A DNA stretch of 64,000 nt. Source: JAJEFO01 sp965214325. Its GTDB lineage: Bacteria; Pseudomonadota; Alphaproteobacteria; Rhodobacterales; Rhodobacteraceae. Location of the stretch: positions 1,736,001-1,800,000 of the forward strand of contig CBDCBG010000006.1 of assembly GCA_965214325.1 (NCBI GenBank). Reading direction: 5' to 3'. Both the position numbers and the translations under genes were made by a program. Positions 25,738 to 34,151 of the stretch are shown here, piece after piece. The stretch's first letter is position 1. Each line of letters begins with the position of its first letter. Under the pieces are notes generated by a model that did no database searches, had not been told where the DNA came from, and worked only from the letters and a program-made list of their open reading frames with translations.

Positions 25738-26489
25738 CGCTCGAAATCATTACATCCGATGCCCTGGCACAGTTGCGCCACGGCTTCTTCACGCGGGGTG
25801 GCGGCGCCTCCTCGGGCCTCTTTGCCAGCCTGAATTGCGGCTTCGGTTCAACGGACCTGAAAGGGAACGTGGCAATCAACCGGAAACGCGCGGCCGACGC
25901 TCTCGGAATCTCGCCGGAACGCCTGGCCACGGTTCACCAGGCGCACTCGGCCACGGCGCTTGCAACGGAGGCGCCGTTCGATGTGCGGCCGAGGGCGGAC
26001 GCAATGGCCACTGCGACGCCGGGCCTTGGCCTCGCCATCCTGACTGCCGACTGCCAGCCGGTGCTGTTTGCCGACAATGCCGCGCAAGTGATCGGCGCCG
26101 CACATGCCGGTTGGCGTGGCGCCCTGGACGGAATCCTGGAAGCCACGGTCGAAGCGATGGAAGGGCTCGGAGCGCGCTCCGCGGAAATCACCGCCGTGAT
26201 CGGCCCGACAATCAGCCAGCGCGCCTATGAAGTGGGATCGGAATTCCTTGAACGCCTTGTCAACGACGATCCCGGAAGCACGCGCTTCTTCGCGAACGGA
26301 CGTGACGACCGCTATCAGTTCGATCTTGTCGGCTACAGCCTGCAACGTCTCCGCAACGCAGGCGTCGGAAATGCGCAATGGACCGGGCATTGCACGTATT
26401 CCGATTCGGACCGCTTCTTTTCCTATCGGCGAAGCCGGCATTGCAACGAGCCGGACTACGGTCGCCTGATTTCCGTCATCTGCCTTTGA
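25734..26489 (+). CDS. pgeF: Peptidoglycan editing factor / purine nucleoside phosphorylase family (PgeF, YfiH)
   Basis: A 251-residue member of the multicopper-polyphenol-oxidase-like (DUF152/YfiH) family. Metal-binding motifs are intact: RHGFFTRGGGASSG at the start, VHQAHSA near residue 67, TADCQPVL near 103, and GAAHAGWRGALDG near 122. E. coli YfiH (PgeF) prevents misincorporation of serine into peptidoglycan; other members act on purine nucleosides. It is translationally coupled to the methyltransferase gene before it. Confidence 0.88.
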   Translation: MTLEIITSDALAQLRHGFFTRGGGASSGLFASLNCGFGSTDLKGNVAINRKRAADALGISPERLATVHQAHSATALATEAPFDVRPRADAMATATPGLGLAILTADCQPVLFADNAAQVIGAAHAGWRGALDGILEATVEAMEGLGARSAEITAVIGPTISQRAYEVGSEFLERLVNDDPGSTRFFANGRDDRYQFDLVGYSLQRLRNAGVGNAQWTGHCTYSDSDRFFSYRRSRHCNEPDYGRLISVICL

Positions 26490-26554
26490 ACGCGAAGGAC
26501 GCAGCGGTCCTTGAGGCCACGGAAGGCAGGGGCGTCGCGTTCCAGCGCTCGGCG

Positions 26555-27061
26555 TCACGCAATCTTGGCTTGCCGCTCCTCGAGCACGTCGAAGGGCACG
26601 GCGGGTTCCTCCTTGGCGCACCGAATCACGAGGGATGTCTTGACCGAGATCACGTTTGGCGCCGACGTCAGTTCAGCGGTCAGGAATCGCTGAAAGGTCG
26701 AGAGATCGGGAGCCACGCATTTCAGGATGAAATCCACCTCGCCATTGAGCATGTTGCACTCTCTGACAAGGGGCCAGTTCCGGCAGCGCGACTCGAATGC
26801 GCTCAGGTCCACTTCCGCCTGGCTTTGAAGTCCAACCATGACAAAGACCTGCACTTCGAAACCCAGTGCGCGGGAATCAACCAGGGCGTGATAGCCCCGA
26901 ATCAGTCCTTGGTCCTCAAGGGCTCGAACCCTGCGAAGACAAGGCGGAGCGGAAATGCCCACGCGTCGAGCCAGTTCGACATTGGTCATGCGGCCATTGC
27001 CCTGCAATTCCGCAAGTATCATTCGGTCGATTGCGTCGAGCCGTTCGCCTGGCATGGTCAT
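26555..27061 (-). CDS. Lrp/AsnC-family transcriptional regulator
   Basis: A 168-residue feast/famine regulator. The helix-turn-helix is LDAIDRMILAELQGNGRMTNVELARRVGISAPPCLRRVRALEDQGLI, followed by the ligand-binding RAM domain with GFEVQVFVMVGLQS, ECNMLNGEVDFILKCVAPD and TSLVIR. Starts at 27061 (GAGG nearby) or 27055 are both possible. It is divergent from trxB, with 280 bases between them that carry repeated GCGCAA half-sites. This pairing recurs in Rhodobacterales, so it may control trxB or its own synthesis. The effector is unknown. Confidence 0.9.
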   Translation of the reverse strand: MTMPGERLDAIDRMILAELQGNGRMTNVELARRVGISAPPCLRRVRALEDQGLIRGYHALVDSRALGFEVQVFVMVGLQSQAEVDLSAFESRCRNWPLVRECNMLNGEVDFILKCVAPDLSTFQRFLTAELTSAPNVISVKTSLVIRCAKEEPAVPFDVLEERQAKIA

Positions 27062-27103
27062 CCGCTCCCTCTTTTGCAGAATCTTACCGGACTGCCTGTT
27101 TTC

Positions 27104-27130
27104 GCGCAACAATGTGTCGCAATTGCGCAA
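27104..27130. promoter_or_regulatory. Repeated GCGCAA motif between the lrp-type gene and trxB
   Basis: GCGCAA occurs at 27104-27109 and again at 27125-27130, with TCGCAA at 27117-27122. The last copy lies in the perfect 8-bp palindrome TTGCGCAA (27123-27130). The block sits about 45 bases before the Lrp-type start codon. Lrp-family proteins often bind several phased half-sites upstream of their own gene, so this is a plausible autoregulatory site. Confidence 0.38.
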
Positions 27131-27341
27131 TTTCGTTAGCCATGCTCCCGATTTCCAGGATCCGGCACCCTTCGGGACGCCCGCCGATCCGCGCAATCCG
27201 TCCGTCAGGTCGCGCCGGATTCCTCGGAGCACCGTACTCGTGCACCGAAGGCTTCCGGCATGGTCTCCGAGCCAAAGACACTTTCGATGAACGGGATCCC
27301 GGACTATATCGGTCCGGCATTCTTCCCGGGAGGCACCAGCC

Positions 27342-28307
27342 TTGAGCAACACGCGACACACAAAAGTGCTGATCATCGGATCGGGTCCGGCGGGCTACAC
27401 CGCCGCCGTCTACGCGAGCCGGGCGATGCTCGAACCGCTTCTGGTCCAGGGCGTTCAGCCAGGCGGCCAGCTCATGATCACGACCGAGGTCGAAAACTGG
27501 CCCGGCGAAAGCAGCATCCAGGGCCCCGGCTTGATGGCGAACATGGAGGAGCATGCACGCGCCGTCGGCACCGAGGTCGTCTCTGACCACATTCAGTCGC
27601 TCGACCTATCGCGCAGGCCCTTCCGCGCGAGCGGCGATACGGGCACCACCTACTTCGCGGACACCGTAATCCTGGCAACGGGTGCACAGGCAAGATGGCT
27701 GGGCCTTGCCTCGGAGGAGGCGTTCAAGGGCTTTGGCGTCTCGGCCTGCGCCACCTGCGACGGGTTCTTCTTTCGCGGCGAGGACGTTGTTGTCGTCGGC
27801 GGAGGCAATACGGCGGTCGAGGAGGCGCTCTTTCTGACCAACTTCGCGTCCAAGGTCACCCTGGTCCATCGCCGGGACGGGTTGCGTGCCGACAAGATCC
27901 TTCAGCACCGGCTCTTCGGCCACGAGAGGGTCGAGATTCTCTGGGACCATGTCTTGGACGAAGTCTTCGGAACGGAGGAACCGAAGGCCGTCGCGGGCGT
28001 GAGAGCGAAGCACGTCAAGACCGGACAGATCACCGAAATCCCCTGCAAGGGGGTCTTCATCGCCATCGGCCATGTGCCGTCAAATGAACTGGTCAAGGAC
28101 AGCCTCGAACTTCACAATGGCGGCTACGCCGTTACCGCGCCGGACTCGACGGCCACGTCAGTCCCCGGCGTATTCGCCGCAGGCGACATCACCGATCACG
28201 TGTACCGTCAGGCAGTCACTTCAGCCGGCATGGGATGCATGGCCGCACTTGAAGCCGAGCGCTTCCTTGCCGAGCAGGGGCGTGATGCGGAAATCGCGGC
28301 CCAGTGA
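27342..28307 (+). CDS. trxB: Thioredoxin reductase
   Basis: FAD-dependent enzyme of 321 residues that reduces thioredoxin with NADPH. The FAD motif LIIGSGPAGYTAAVYASR is near residue 10, the redox-active pair is C136-C139 (SACATCDGFFF), the NADPH motif VVVGGGNTAVEEALFL follows, and the second FAD motif GVFAAGDITDHVYRQAVTSAG is near the end. The start codon is TTG at 27342, supported by GGGAGG eight bases upstream and by the usual N-terminus of the family. It is divergent from the Lrp/AsnC-type regulator. Confidence 0.96.
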   Translation: MSNTRHTKVLIIGSGPAGYTAAVYASRAMLEPLLVQGVQPGGQLMITTEVENWPGESSIQGPGLMANMEEHARAVGTEVVSDHIQSLDLSRRPFRASGDTGTTYFADTVILATGAQARWLGLASEEAFKGFGVSACATCDGFFFRGEDVVVVGGGNTAVEEALFLTNFASKVTLVHRRDGLRADKILQHRLFGHERVEILWDHVLDEVFGTEEPKAVAGVRAKHVKTGQITEIPCKGVFIAIGHVPSNELVKDSLELHNGGYAVTAPDSTATSVPGVFAAGDITDHVYRQAVTSAGMGCMAALEAERFLAEQGRDAEIAAQ

Positions 28308-28472
28308 CCGCAGGCAAGGGCGAGACCGGTTGACCGGGCGACCTGGCGAATGCGGGTGTCAGGCGCCGCAATCCGCTCGTTGCGCGGAAGGCCCGCGAAT
28401 CCGGAACGCCTTGCCTTCCCTGCCTGTCACTGTCTAGGAGAAGCCACTCCGCGAGATCGCATCGGGCCAGTC

Positions 28473-30179
28473 ATGCCGAATTCGAATCATTCCGCCATTC
28501 CGGAACTGCTGGTTCCCCGGGACAAGGCACAGGGCCTCAGGGAAGAGGCTGCAGGGCTGCCGAGCTGGGATCTCACGCCGCGCCAGATCTGCGACGTCGA
28601 ACTCCTGTTGAACGGAGGATTCCATCCGTTGAAGGGTTTTCTGGGCGAGCGCGATCATGAAAGCGTCGTCGACGACATGCGGCTTGCCGACGGAACGCTC
28701 TGGCCAGTGCCTGTCACGCTCGATGTCTCGGAGGAATTTGCGCAGAGCGTCAAGCTCGGCAGCGACATGGCTCTTCGCGATCAGGAGGGCGTTATTCTCG
28801 CAACCATGAACGTCACCGACCGTTGGCGCCCCGACAAGTCACGGGAAGCGAAGAAGGTCCTGGGCACCGATGACCTCGAGCACCCCACCGTCAACTATCT
28901 GCGTCACACTGCGGGTCCGGTGTATCTGGGCGGGCCGGTAACTGGATTCCAGCTTCCCGCACATTACGACTTCAGGGTGCGACGGGACACGCCAAACGAG
29001 CTTCGCGCATATTTTCGCAAGCTGGGCTGGTACCGGATCGTTGCATTCCAGACCCGCAACCCTCTGCACCGCGCACATCAGGAACTGACGTTCAGGGCGG
29101 CGCGGGAAACGGCCGCCAATCTCCTCATACACCCGGTCGTGGGCCTGACGAAGCCCGGCGACGTCGATCATTTCACGCGTGTGCGATGCTATGAAGCCGT
29201 GCTCGACAAGTATCCCTCGTCCACGGCAACGATGAGCCTTCTGAACCTCGCCATGCGAATGGCGGGGCCGAGAGAAGCCGTCTGGCACGGCCTCATCCGG
29301 AGGAATCATGGTTGCACCCACATGATCGTGGGCCGGGACCATGCCGGGCCGGGAAAGACCTCGACGGGCAAGCCGTTCTACGGACCCTACGACGCGCAGA
29401 ACCTGTTTCGGGAGCATGAAAGCGAGATCGGCGTCGAAATGGTTGACTTCAAGCACATGGTCTTTGTGCGGGAACGCGCCCAGTACATGCAATCCGACGA
29501 AATCGAGGAAGGGCTGACCGTCCTGGACATCAGCGGATCCGAACTCCGACGCCGGCTGCGCGAGGGTCTCGAAGTTCCGCATTGGTTCACCTTTCCCGAG
29601 GTCGCAAGTGAGCTCAGACGCCGCTACCCGCCCCGCTCCCGGCAGGGCTTCACGGTCTTCTTCACCGGGTTTTCCGGATCAGGGAAGTCGACAATCGCGA
29701 ACGCGCTCCTGGTCAAGCTCATGGAGATGGGAGGGCGTCCGGTCACGCTTCTCGACGGAGACATCGTCCGCAAGAACCTCTCGAGCGAACTCGGGTTCTC
29801 GAAGCCGCACCGGGATCTCAACATCCGCCGCATCGGTTTCGTCGCGTCTGAAATCACGAAGAACGGAGGGATCGCCATCTGCGCGCCGATCGCCCCCTAT
29901 GCCGCAGCGAGGCGGGCCGTGCGCGAGGAGATCGAGAATTTCGGCGCCTTCGTCGAAGTGCACGTTGCCACGTCAATCGAGGAATGCGAGCGGCGTGACC
30001 GGAAGGGGCTGTACAAGTTCGCAAGGGAAGGCAGGATCAAGGAGTTCACTGGCATCTCGGATCCCTATGACGTGCCGGAAAGCCCGGAACTGAAGCTTGA
30101 AACCGAAAATGTCGAAGTCGACCACTGTGCGCAGCAGGTGCTCCTCAAGCTGGAGCAGATGGGCCTGGTCGCTGCATGA
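28473..30179 (+). CDS. sat-cysC: Bifunctional sulfate adenylyltransferase/adenylylsulfate kinase
   Basis: Fusion protein of 568 residues. Residues 1-385 are ATP sulfurylase, with the nucleotide-binding motif TRNPLHRAHQEL near 194 and GRDHAGPG near 285, making APS from sulfate and ATP. Residues about 395-568 are APS kinase, with the P-loop GFSGSGKST near 398 and GDIVRKNLSSELGFS, making PAPS. This arrangement is common in Rhodobacterales. The ATG at 28473 gives the normal length; an upstream in-frame ATG at 28350 would add non-homologous residues. It supplies activated sulfate for assimilation and sulfation. It converges on aroA. Confidence 0.95.
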   Translation: MPNSNHSAIPELLVPRDKAQGLREEAAGLPSWDLTPRQICDVELLLNGGFHPLKGFLGERDHESVVDDMRLADGTLWPVPVTLDVSEEFAQSVKLGSDMALRDQEGVILATMNVTDRWRPDKSREAKKVLGTDDLEHPTVNYLRHTAGPVYLGGPVTGFQLPAHYDFRVRRDTPNELRAYFRKLGWYRIVAFQTRNPLHRAHQELTFRAARETAANLLIHPVVGLTKPGDVDHFTRVRCYEAVLDKYPSSTATMSLLNLAMRMAGPREAVWHGLIRRNHGCTHMIVGRDHAGPGKTSTGKPFYGPYDAQNLFREHESEIGVEMVDFKHMVFVRERAQYMQSDEIEEGLTVLDISGSELRRRLREGLEVPHWFTFPEVASELRRRYPPRSRQGFTVFFTGFSGSGKSTIANALLVKLMEMGGRPVTLLDGDIVRKNLSSELGFSKPHRDLNIRRIGFVASEITKNGGIAICAPIAPYAAARRAVREEIENFGAFVEVHVATSIEECERRDRKGLYKFAREGRIKEFTGISDPYDVPESPELKLETENVEVDHCAQQVLLKLEQMGLVAA

Positions 30180-30259
30180 ATTTCAAGTTCAGCGTTCCCG
30201 CGAGTGTCGAGGAGCGCGGCTTGATGTGCCGAACTGCCGAAAGGTCCCGCGAAACGGGC

Positions 30260-31615
30260 CTACTCCGCCTGAACGGAATCGAGCGAGGCCCCAAGCTCCT
30301 TCATGAGCGACGTGAACGTCGGAAACGACGTGGAGATCGGCGAGGCATCGTCCACGGTCACGGCGTCCTTCGCGCCGAGGCCAAGAACGAGAAACGACAT
30401 GGCAATGCGGTGATCAAGGCAGGCCTCGACACGCGATCCGCCCGGCACGCTCGCCGGGCCCATGCCCTCGACCTCCCACCAGTCCTCGCCTTCCCTGACG
30501 GTCCCGCCGACGGCGCGAAGACCGGTTGCCATCGCATCGATCCGGTCGCTTTCCTTCACCCGCAGCTCGCCCACGCCACGCATGACAGTGCGCCCCTCGG
30601 CGAAGGCACTGACGACCGAGAGAACTGGATACTCGTCGATCATTGAGACCGCGCGCTCGGGCGGAACCTCGATTCCCTTGAGTTCGGGGGAGAATCGCGC
30701 GCGAACATCCGCGACCGGCTCGCCCCCTTCCTCGCGCTCGTTTTCAAGGGTCAGGTCCGCCCCCATGTCACGGAGCGTGGCATAGAAGCCGGTACGGGTC
30801 GGGTTCATCCCGACACTGGGCACAAGCACGTCTGATCCCTCGACGATCAGCGCGGCGGCCACAGGAAAGGCCGCGGAAGAAGGATCTCGCGGAACGGAAA
30901 TGGCTTGCGGCCGAAGCTCGGCATGGCCCGTGAGCGCAATGACGCGCCCTTCGGCCGTTGCGTCGATGGCGATGCCGGCACCGAACCCCCTGAGCATTCT
31001 CTCGGTATGGTCGCGCGTGGATTCCCGCTCGATCACGACCGTTTCGCCGGGCGCGTTAAGCCCGGCGAGGAGGATGGCGGACTTCACCTGCGCGGAAGCA
31101 ACCGGCATGGTGTAGCTGACGGGGACCGGATCCATCGCACCCGTGACCGTGATCGGCAGCCGTCCGGCAGACCGGCCAACGGCCAGCGCTCCAAATTCGG
31201 CAAGCGGCTCGGTGATCCGACCCATCGGACGCGATCGGAGGGATGCATCGCCCGAAAATGTTGCCGTGATCGGAGTGGTTGCCATCGCGCCCATGACAAG
31301 GCGTACGCCGGTCCCGGAATTCCCGCAATCGATCACGTCCGCAGGCTCGCAGAAGCCGCCCACGCCCACGCCGTGGACGGACCAGCTGCCCTCGCCGACA
31401 TTGGTCACTTCGGCACCGAATGCGCGCATCGCGGCGGCGGTGGCCAGCACATCCTCGCCTTCAAGAAGCCCGTCGATCCGCGTTTCGCCGACGCTCATCG
31501 CACCGAGAATCAGCGATCGATGCGAAACCGACTTGTCGCCCGGAACATGCGCCATTCCCCTGAGCGCGCCTGCCCGGCGCGCGATCATCGCTTCAGGCGA
31601 ATCACTTCCCGACAT
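30260..31615 (-). CDS. aroA: EPSP synthase (class II type)
   Basis: 3-phosphoshikimate 1-carboxyvinyltransferase, 451 residues, the sixth step of the shikimate pathway and the target of glyphosate. The motifs GDKS (VPGDKSVSHRS near residue 25), SAQVK, RDHTE (ESTRDHTERML) and NPTR (GMNPTRTGF) are those used to define class II enzymes such as that of Agrobacterium CP4. The active-site stretch reads CGNSGTGVRLVMG, whereas I remember NAATG in CP4. The start at 31615 is preferred because AAGGGG lies six bases upstream; an ATG at 31636 also exists. Other shikimate genes (aroK, aroB) are at 58747-60437. Confidence 0.94.
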   Translation of the reverse strand: MSGSDSPEAMIARRAGALRGMAHVPGDKSVSHRSLILGAMSVGETRIDGLLEGEDVLATAAAMRAFGAEVTNVGEGSWSVHGVGVGGFCEPADVIDCGNSGTGVRLVMGAMATTPITATFSGDASLRSRPMGRITEPLAEFGALAVGRSAGRLPITVTGAMDPVPVSYTMPVASAQVKSAILLAGLNAPGETVVIERESTRDHTERMLRGFGAGIAIDATAEGRVIALTGHAELRPQAISVPRDPSSAAFPVAAALIVEGSDVLVPSVGMNPTRTGFYATLRDMGADLTLENEREEGGEPVADVRARFSPELKGIEVPPERAVSMIDEYPVLSVVSAFAEGRTVMRGVGELRVKESDRIDAMATGLRAVGGTVREGEDWWEVEGMGPASVPGGSRVEACLDHRIAMSFLVLGLGAKDAVTVDDASPISTSFPTFTSLMKELGASLDSVQAE

Positions 31616-31731
31616 CGGAACCCCTTCATCGTTCACCGCTCATTAGACCCTTGCGTGACAAGGGTCCACCGCCTCGAACGCTGCACCACCGGATCGCGGC
31701 ACCAGGGAAAGGCAATGCGCGCACCTCGCTT

Positions 31732-32445
31732 TCACGCATCGGGCTTCCTGAAAGTGAGATAAGTGGGCGTACGACCCTCCCGCACCGCCTTCCGCTCGTA
31801 GCGCGTCGACAGCCAATCCCCCCATGGCTTTCGCCAGTCGTCAGGACGTTCCGCCTGCCAAGCAAATCCAGCCTTCGGCACTTCCTCCATGGCCTGCCGC
31901 ACGTAATCCGGAATGTCCGTCGAGACCCTGAACTCGGCACCCGGCGCCATTATCGCAAAGAGCGGACCCAGGTGTTCGGGCGTCACGAAGCGCCGCCTGT
32001 GGTGCTTCCTCTTCGGCCAGGGATCCGGGTAGAGAAGAAATGCCCTGGCTACGGACCGGTCGGGCAGCACATCCATCAAGTCTCGGATGTCGCCCGGATG
32101 GACTCGGATGTTTTCGGTTCCGGCCGACCTGATCTTGCCAAGGAGCCTTGCGACTCCGTCGATATAGGGATCCGCTGCGACAAAGCCGACGCCCGGATTC
32201 CGCAGTGCCTGATGCACCAAATGCTCGCCGCTGCCAAATCCCGCTTCCAGCCAGACAAGGCGGTCGCCAAACGTTGCTTCGAGATCCAGCTTTGCACGCC
32301 CGGGATTCTCGTCCCACCCGACGCCTGCCAGCCCAACCTGATCGAGATCGTCAAGATAGCGCTTCCGGCTTGCACGCATGCCCCGGCCGCGAGCGCGTCC
32401 GTACAAGTTTCGCCGAGGCGGGCCAGAGGGCGGTGTGCGGGCCAT
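31732..32445 (-). CDS. trmB: tRNA (guanine-N7)-methyltransferase TrmB
   Basis: A 237-residue SAM-dependent enzyme that methylates G46 of tRNA. The N-terminal RRNLYGRARGRGMR is typical. The SAM site is LEAGFGSGEHLVHQA near residue 65, the family signature LLYPDPWPKRKHHRRRF is near 137, and the C-terminal substrate region TRYERKAVREGRTPTYLTF is near the end. The ATG at 32445 is chosen to match homologues; the frame opens nine codons earlier. It is divergent from pdeM and lies downstream of nothing else on its strand within 60 bases. Confidence 0.95.
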   Translation of the reverse strand: MARTPPSGPPRRNLYGRARGRGMRASRKRYLDDLDQVGLAGVGWDENPGRAKLDLEATFGDRLVWLEAGFGSGEHLVHQALRNPGVGFVAADPYIDGVARLLGKIRSAGTENIRVHPGDIRDLMDVLPDRSVARAFLLYPDPWPKRKHHRRRFVTPEHLGPLFAIMAPGAEFRVSTDIPDYVRQAMEEVPKAGFAWQAERPDDWRKPWGDWLSTRYERKAVREGRTPTYLTFRKPDA

Positions 32446-32517
32446 GGGCGCATTTCGCAAGCGGACGCGCACCCGTCAAGGCTTGCCACCCTCAGAGGTC
32501 CGGTCTAGGAACGAAGC

Positions 32518-33177
32518 ATGAACGGGCACGACATTCGATTCTGCGGCGAAACACTGACGCTGCTGCCATCGGGTGCCTTGCATTGGGCATCAAGGGACCT
32601 GCTGGCCGTCGCGGACCTGCACCTGGGAAAGTCAGAGCGAATCGCCCGGCGGAGCGGGACGCTTCTGCCACCCTACGACGCCGACGAAACGCTCGCACGT
32701 CTTGCCGCAGATGTGAACGAAATGCGGCCAGATGTCGTGCTGTGCCTGGGCGACAGTTTCGACGACCTGGCTGCCGCCGACGCGCTGTCCGAGACGGTTC
32801 GAACGAAGGTCGCCCAACTGCAGGAAGGACGGCAATGGATTTGGCTCGAGGGCAACCACGACCCGGGTCCTGCCAAACTGGGCGGCATGCACCTGACAGA
32901 GCTTCAGATCGGTCCCTTCGCATTCCGTCACATTGCAGAGAAGGGCGCCGACCCAGGAGAGATCTCCGGCCACTACCATTCCAAGGCGCGCATCCGCAGC
33001 ACGTCCCGGCCCTGCTTCATGGTTGACAAGGCGCGGCTGATCATGCCCGCCTATGGTTGTTTCACGGGCGGACTCGACTGGAAGTCACCGGCACTGCGCG
33101 ACCTCCTTTCCGGACCCGCCATGGCGTATCTCACCGGGACCCGAATACTGCCGGCGCCCTTCCCTGATGAGGAGTGA
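32518..33177 (+). CDS. pdeM: PdeM-type metallophosphoesterase (ligase-associated DNA damage response)
   Basis: A 219-residue calcineurin-like phosphoesterase. All metal-ligand motifs are present: VADLHLGKSER near residue 32, LGDSFDD near 80, LEGNHDPG near 108 and ISGHYHSK near 150. In many bacteria pdeM sits beside a ligase-associated DEXH helicase, exonuclease and ligase and is thought to act in DNA repair; no such partners are visible next to it here. It starts 72 bases from the divergent trmB start. Confidence 0.85.
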   Translation: MNGHDIRFCGETLTLLPSGALHWASRDLLAVADLHLGKSERIARRSGTLLPPYDADETLARLAADVNEMRPDVVLCLGDSFDDLAAADALSETVRTKVAQLQEGRQWIWLEGNHDPGPAKLGGMHLTELQIGPFAFRHIAEKGADPGEISGHYHSKARIRSTSRPCFMVDKARLIMPAYGCFTGGLDWKSPALRDLLSGPAMAYLTGTRILPAPFPDEE

Positions 33178-33327
33178 ACGCTGTTCCAACTATCGGCGAA
33201 CCCGTTGGCAATTCCCGCCGTCACCCTTCATGCAGCTACGCGCCGTCGCTGCCGGGCGCAGAAAGAACGGCTCTGCGGTGCGTCAAGTCGCGCCGCAGAG
33301 CCGGCCGCCCAACCTTGGAATCAAGCA

Positions 33328-33777
33328 TCAAATCTGTTCAGCCAGCCAAGGATCCACCGTCTCGACACCGGTATTTCGGAACTCGCCGGTGTTCCTCGCC
33401 ACGACCACGAGGCCGCGGGTGAATGCCGCCGCCGCCAGGATGGCATCCGGAATATGGTCGTCGAGAGGCTCGCCGCGAAGGCGCATTTCTTCCATGATCT
33501 TCGCGCATGCCTGTGCATCGGCGAGGGTCCAGTCCACGATCCGATCTTCGAATGACTCGTCAATGAGACCGTGGAACCGCCCGACAAGACTGCGTCGGCG
33601 CCTCCCCTGCGCCAGGCGGCCGATGCCGTCAAGCACCTCCCAGACGGCAACCGACGCGAGGCACGGGCCCTCTTCGGCGATTGAATCGAGGAAGCTGGCG
33701 ACCCGCGGTTCGGGCCGCGGCCGCATCATCTCGGAGACCACGTTCGCGTCTATGAGCCACGCGAGCGGAACTGTCAT
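33328..33777 (-). CDS. PIN-domain toxin (VapC/FitB family)
   Basis: A 149-residue PIN-domain ribonuclease. The first acidic ligand is D10 in WLIDANVVSEM, and the later acidic cluster is in EPLDDHIPDAILAAAA. The LIDxNVxSEx opening and the RPRPxPRVxxFL continuation resemble FitB-type toxins. The start codon overlaps the stop of the upstream antitoxin gene by four bases (ATGA), the standard layout for such modules. Target RNA is unknown. Confidence 0.88.
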   Translation of the reverse strand: MTVPLAWLIDANVVSEMMRPRPEPRVASFLDSIAEEGPCLASVAVWEVLDGIGRLAQGRRRRSLVGRFHGLIDESFEDRIVDWTLADAQACAKIMEEMRLRGEPLDDHIPDAILAAAAFTRGLVVVARNTGEFRNTGVETVDPWLAEQI

Positions 33778-34031
33778 TCCCCTCCCTCAATGGACAACGA
33801 CAGAGGTCTGTACCCACAGCGCACCGGGAGCGGCAAGTCGACACCGTGGTCCACTCCGAAATGCCGGGCGAATGCCTCGGACGGCTTCGGGCGGAGTTCG
33901 GTCTTCGTGCGCCGCTCGTGGATCAGACGGCGAACCAGCTCTTCAATGGATACGCCGATCTGACGGGGTTCCCGTCGGAGCCAGGACTTGCCTCCGGGAT
34001 CAATGTCTCGGACGACGAAGCTTGTGCTCAT
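33774..34031 (-). CDS. FitA-type ribbon-helix-helix antitoxin
   Basis: An 85-residue partner of the PIN-domain toxin gene. Residues 1-45 (MSTSFVVRDIDPGGKSWLRREPRQIGVSIEELVRRLIHERR) resemble FitA/VapB ribbon-helix-helix DNA-binding proteins (family form ITIRNLDDEVKxxLRxRAAxxGRSMEEEVRxIL), followed by a toxin-binding tail. The ATG at 34031 follows AGAGGGGG at a suitable spacing. Such antitoxins repress their own operon, usually through a palindrome just upstream; none was confidently seen. Confidence 0.75.
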   Translation of the reverse strand: MSTSFVVRDIDPGGKSWLRREPRQIGVSIEELVRRLIHERRTKTELRPKPSEAFARHFGVDHGVDLPLPVRCGYRPLSLSIEGGE

Positions 34032-34151
34032 GCCAGCACCCCCTCTTCCGTCAAGCACCCTTTCTGCCGACCAGTCAGCAATCAAGTTTTGCTATCATGC
34101 GCAGAGGTTCAAGGCCCGGTCCGGTCCGGACCGGAAATGCCCGCGGGCGAT

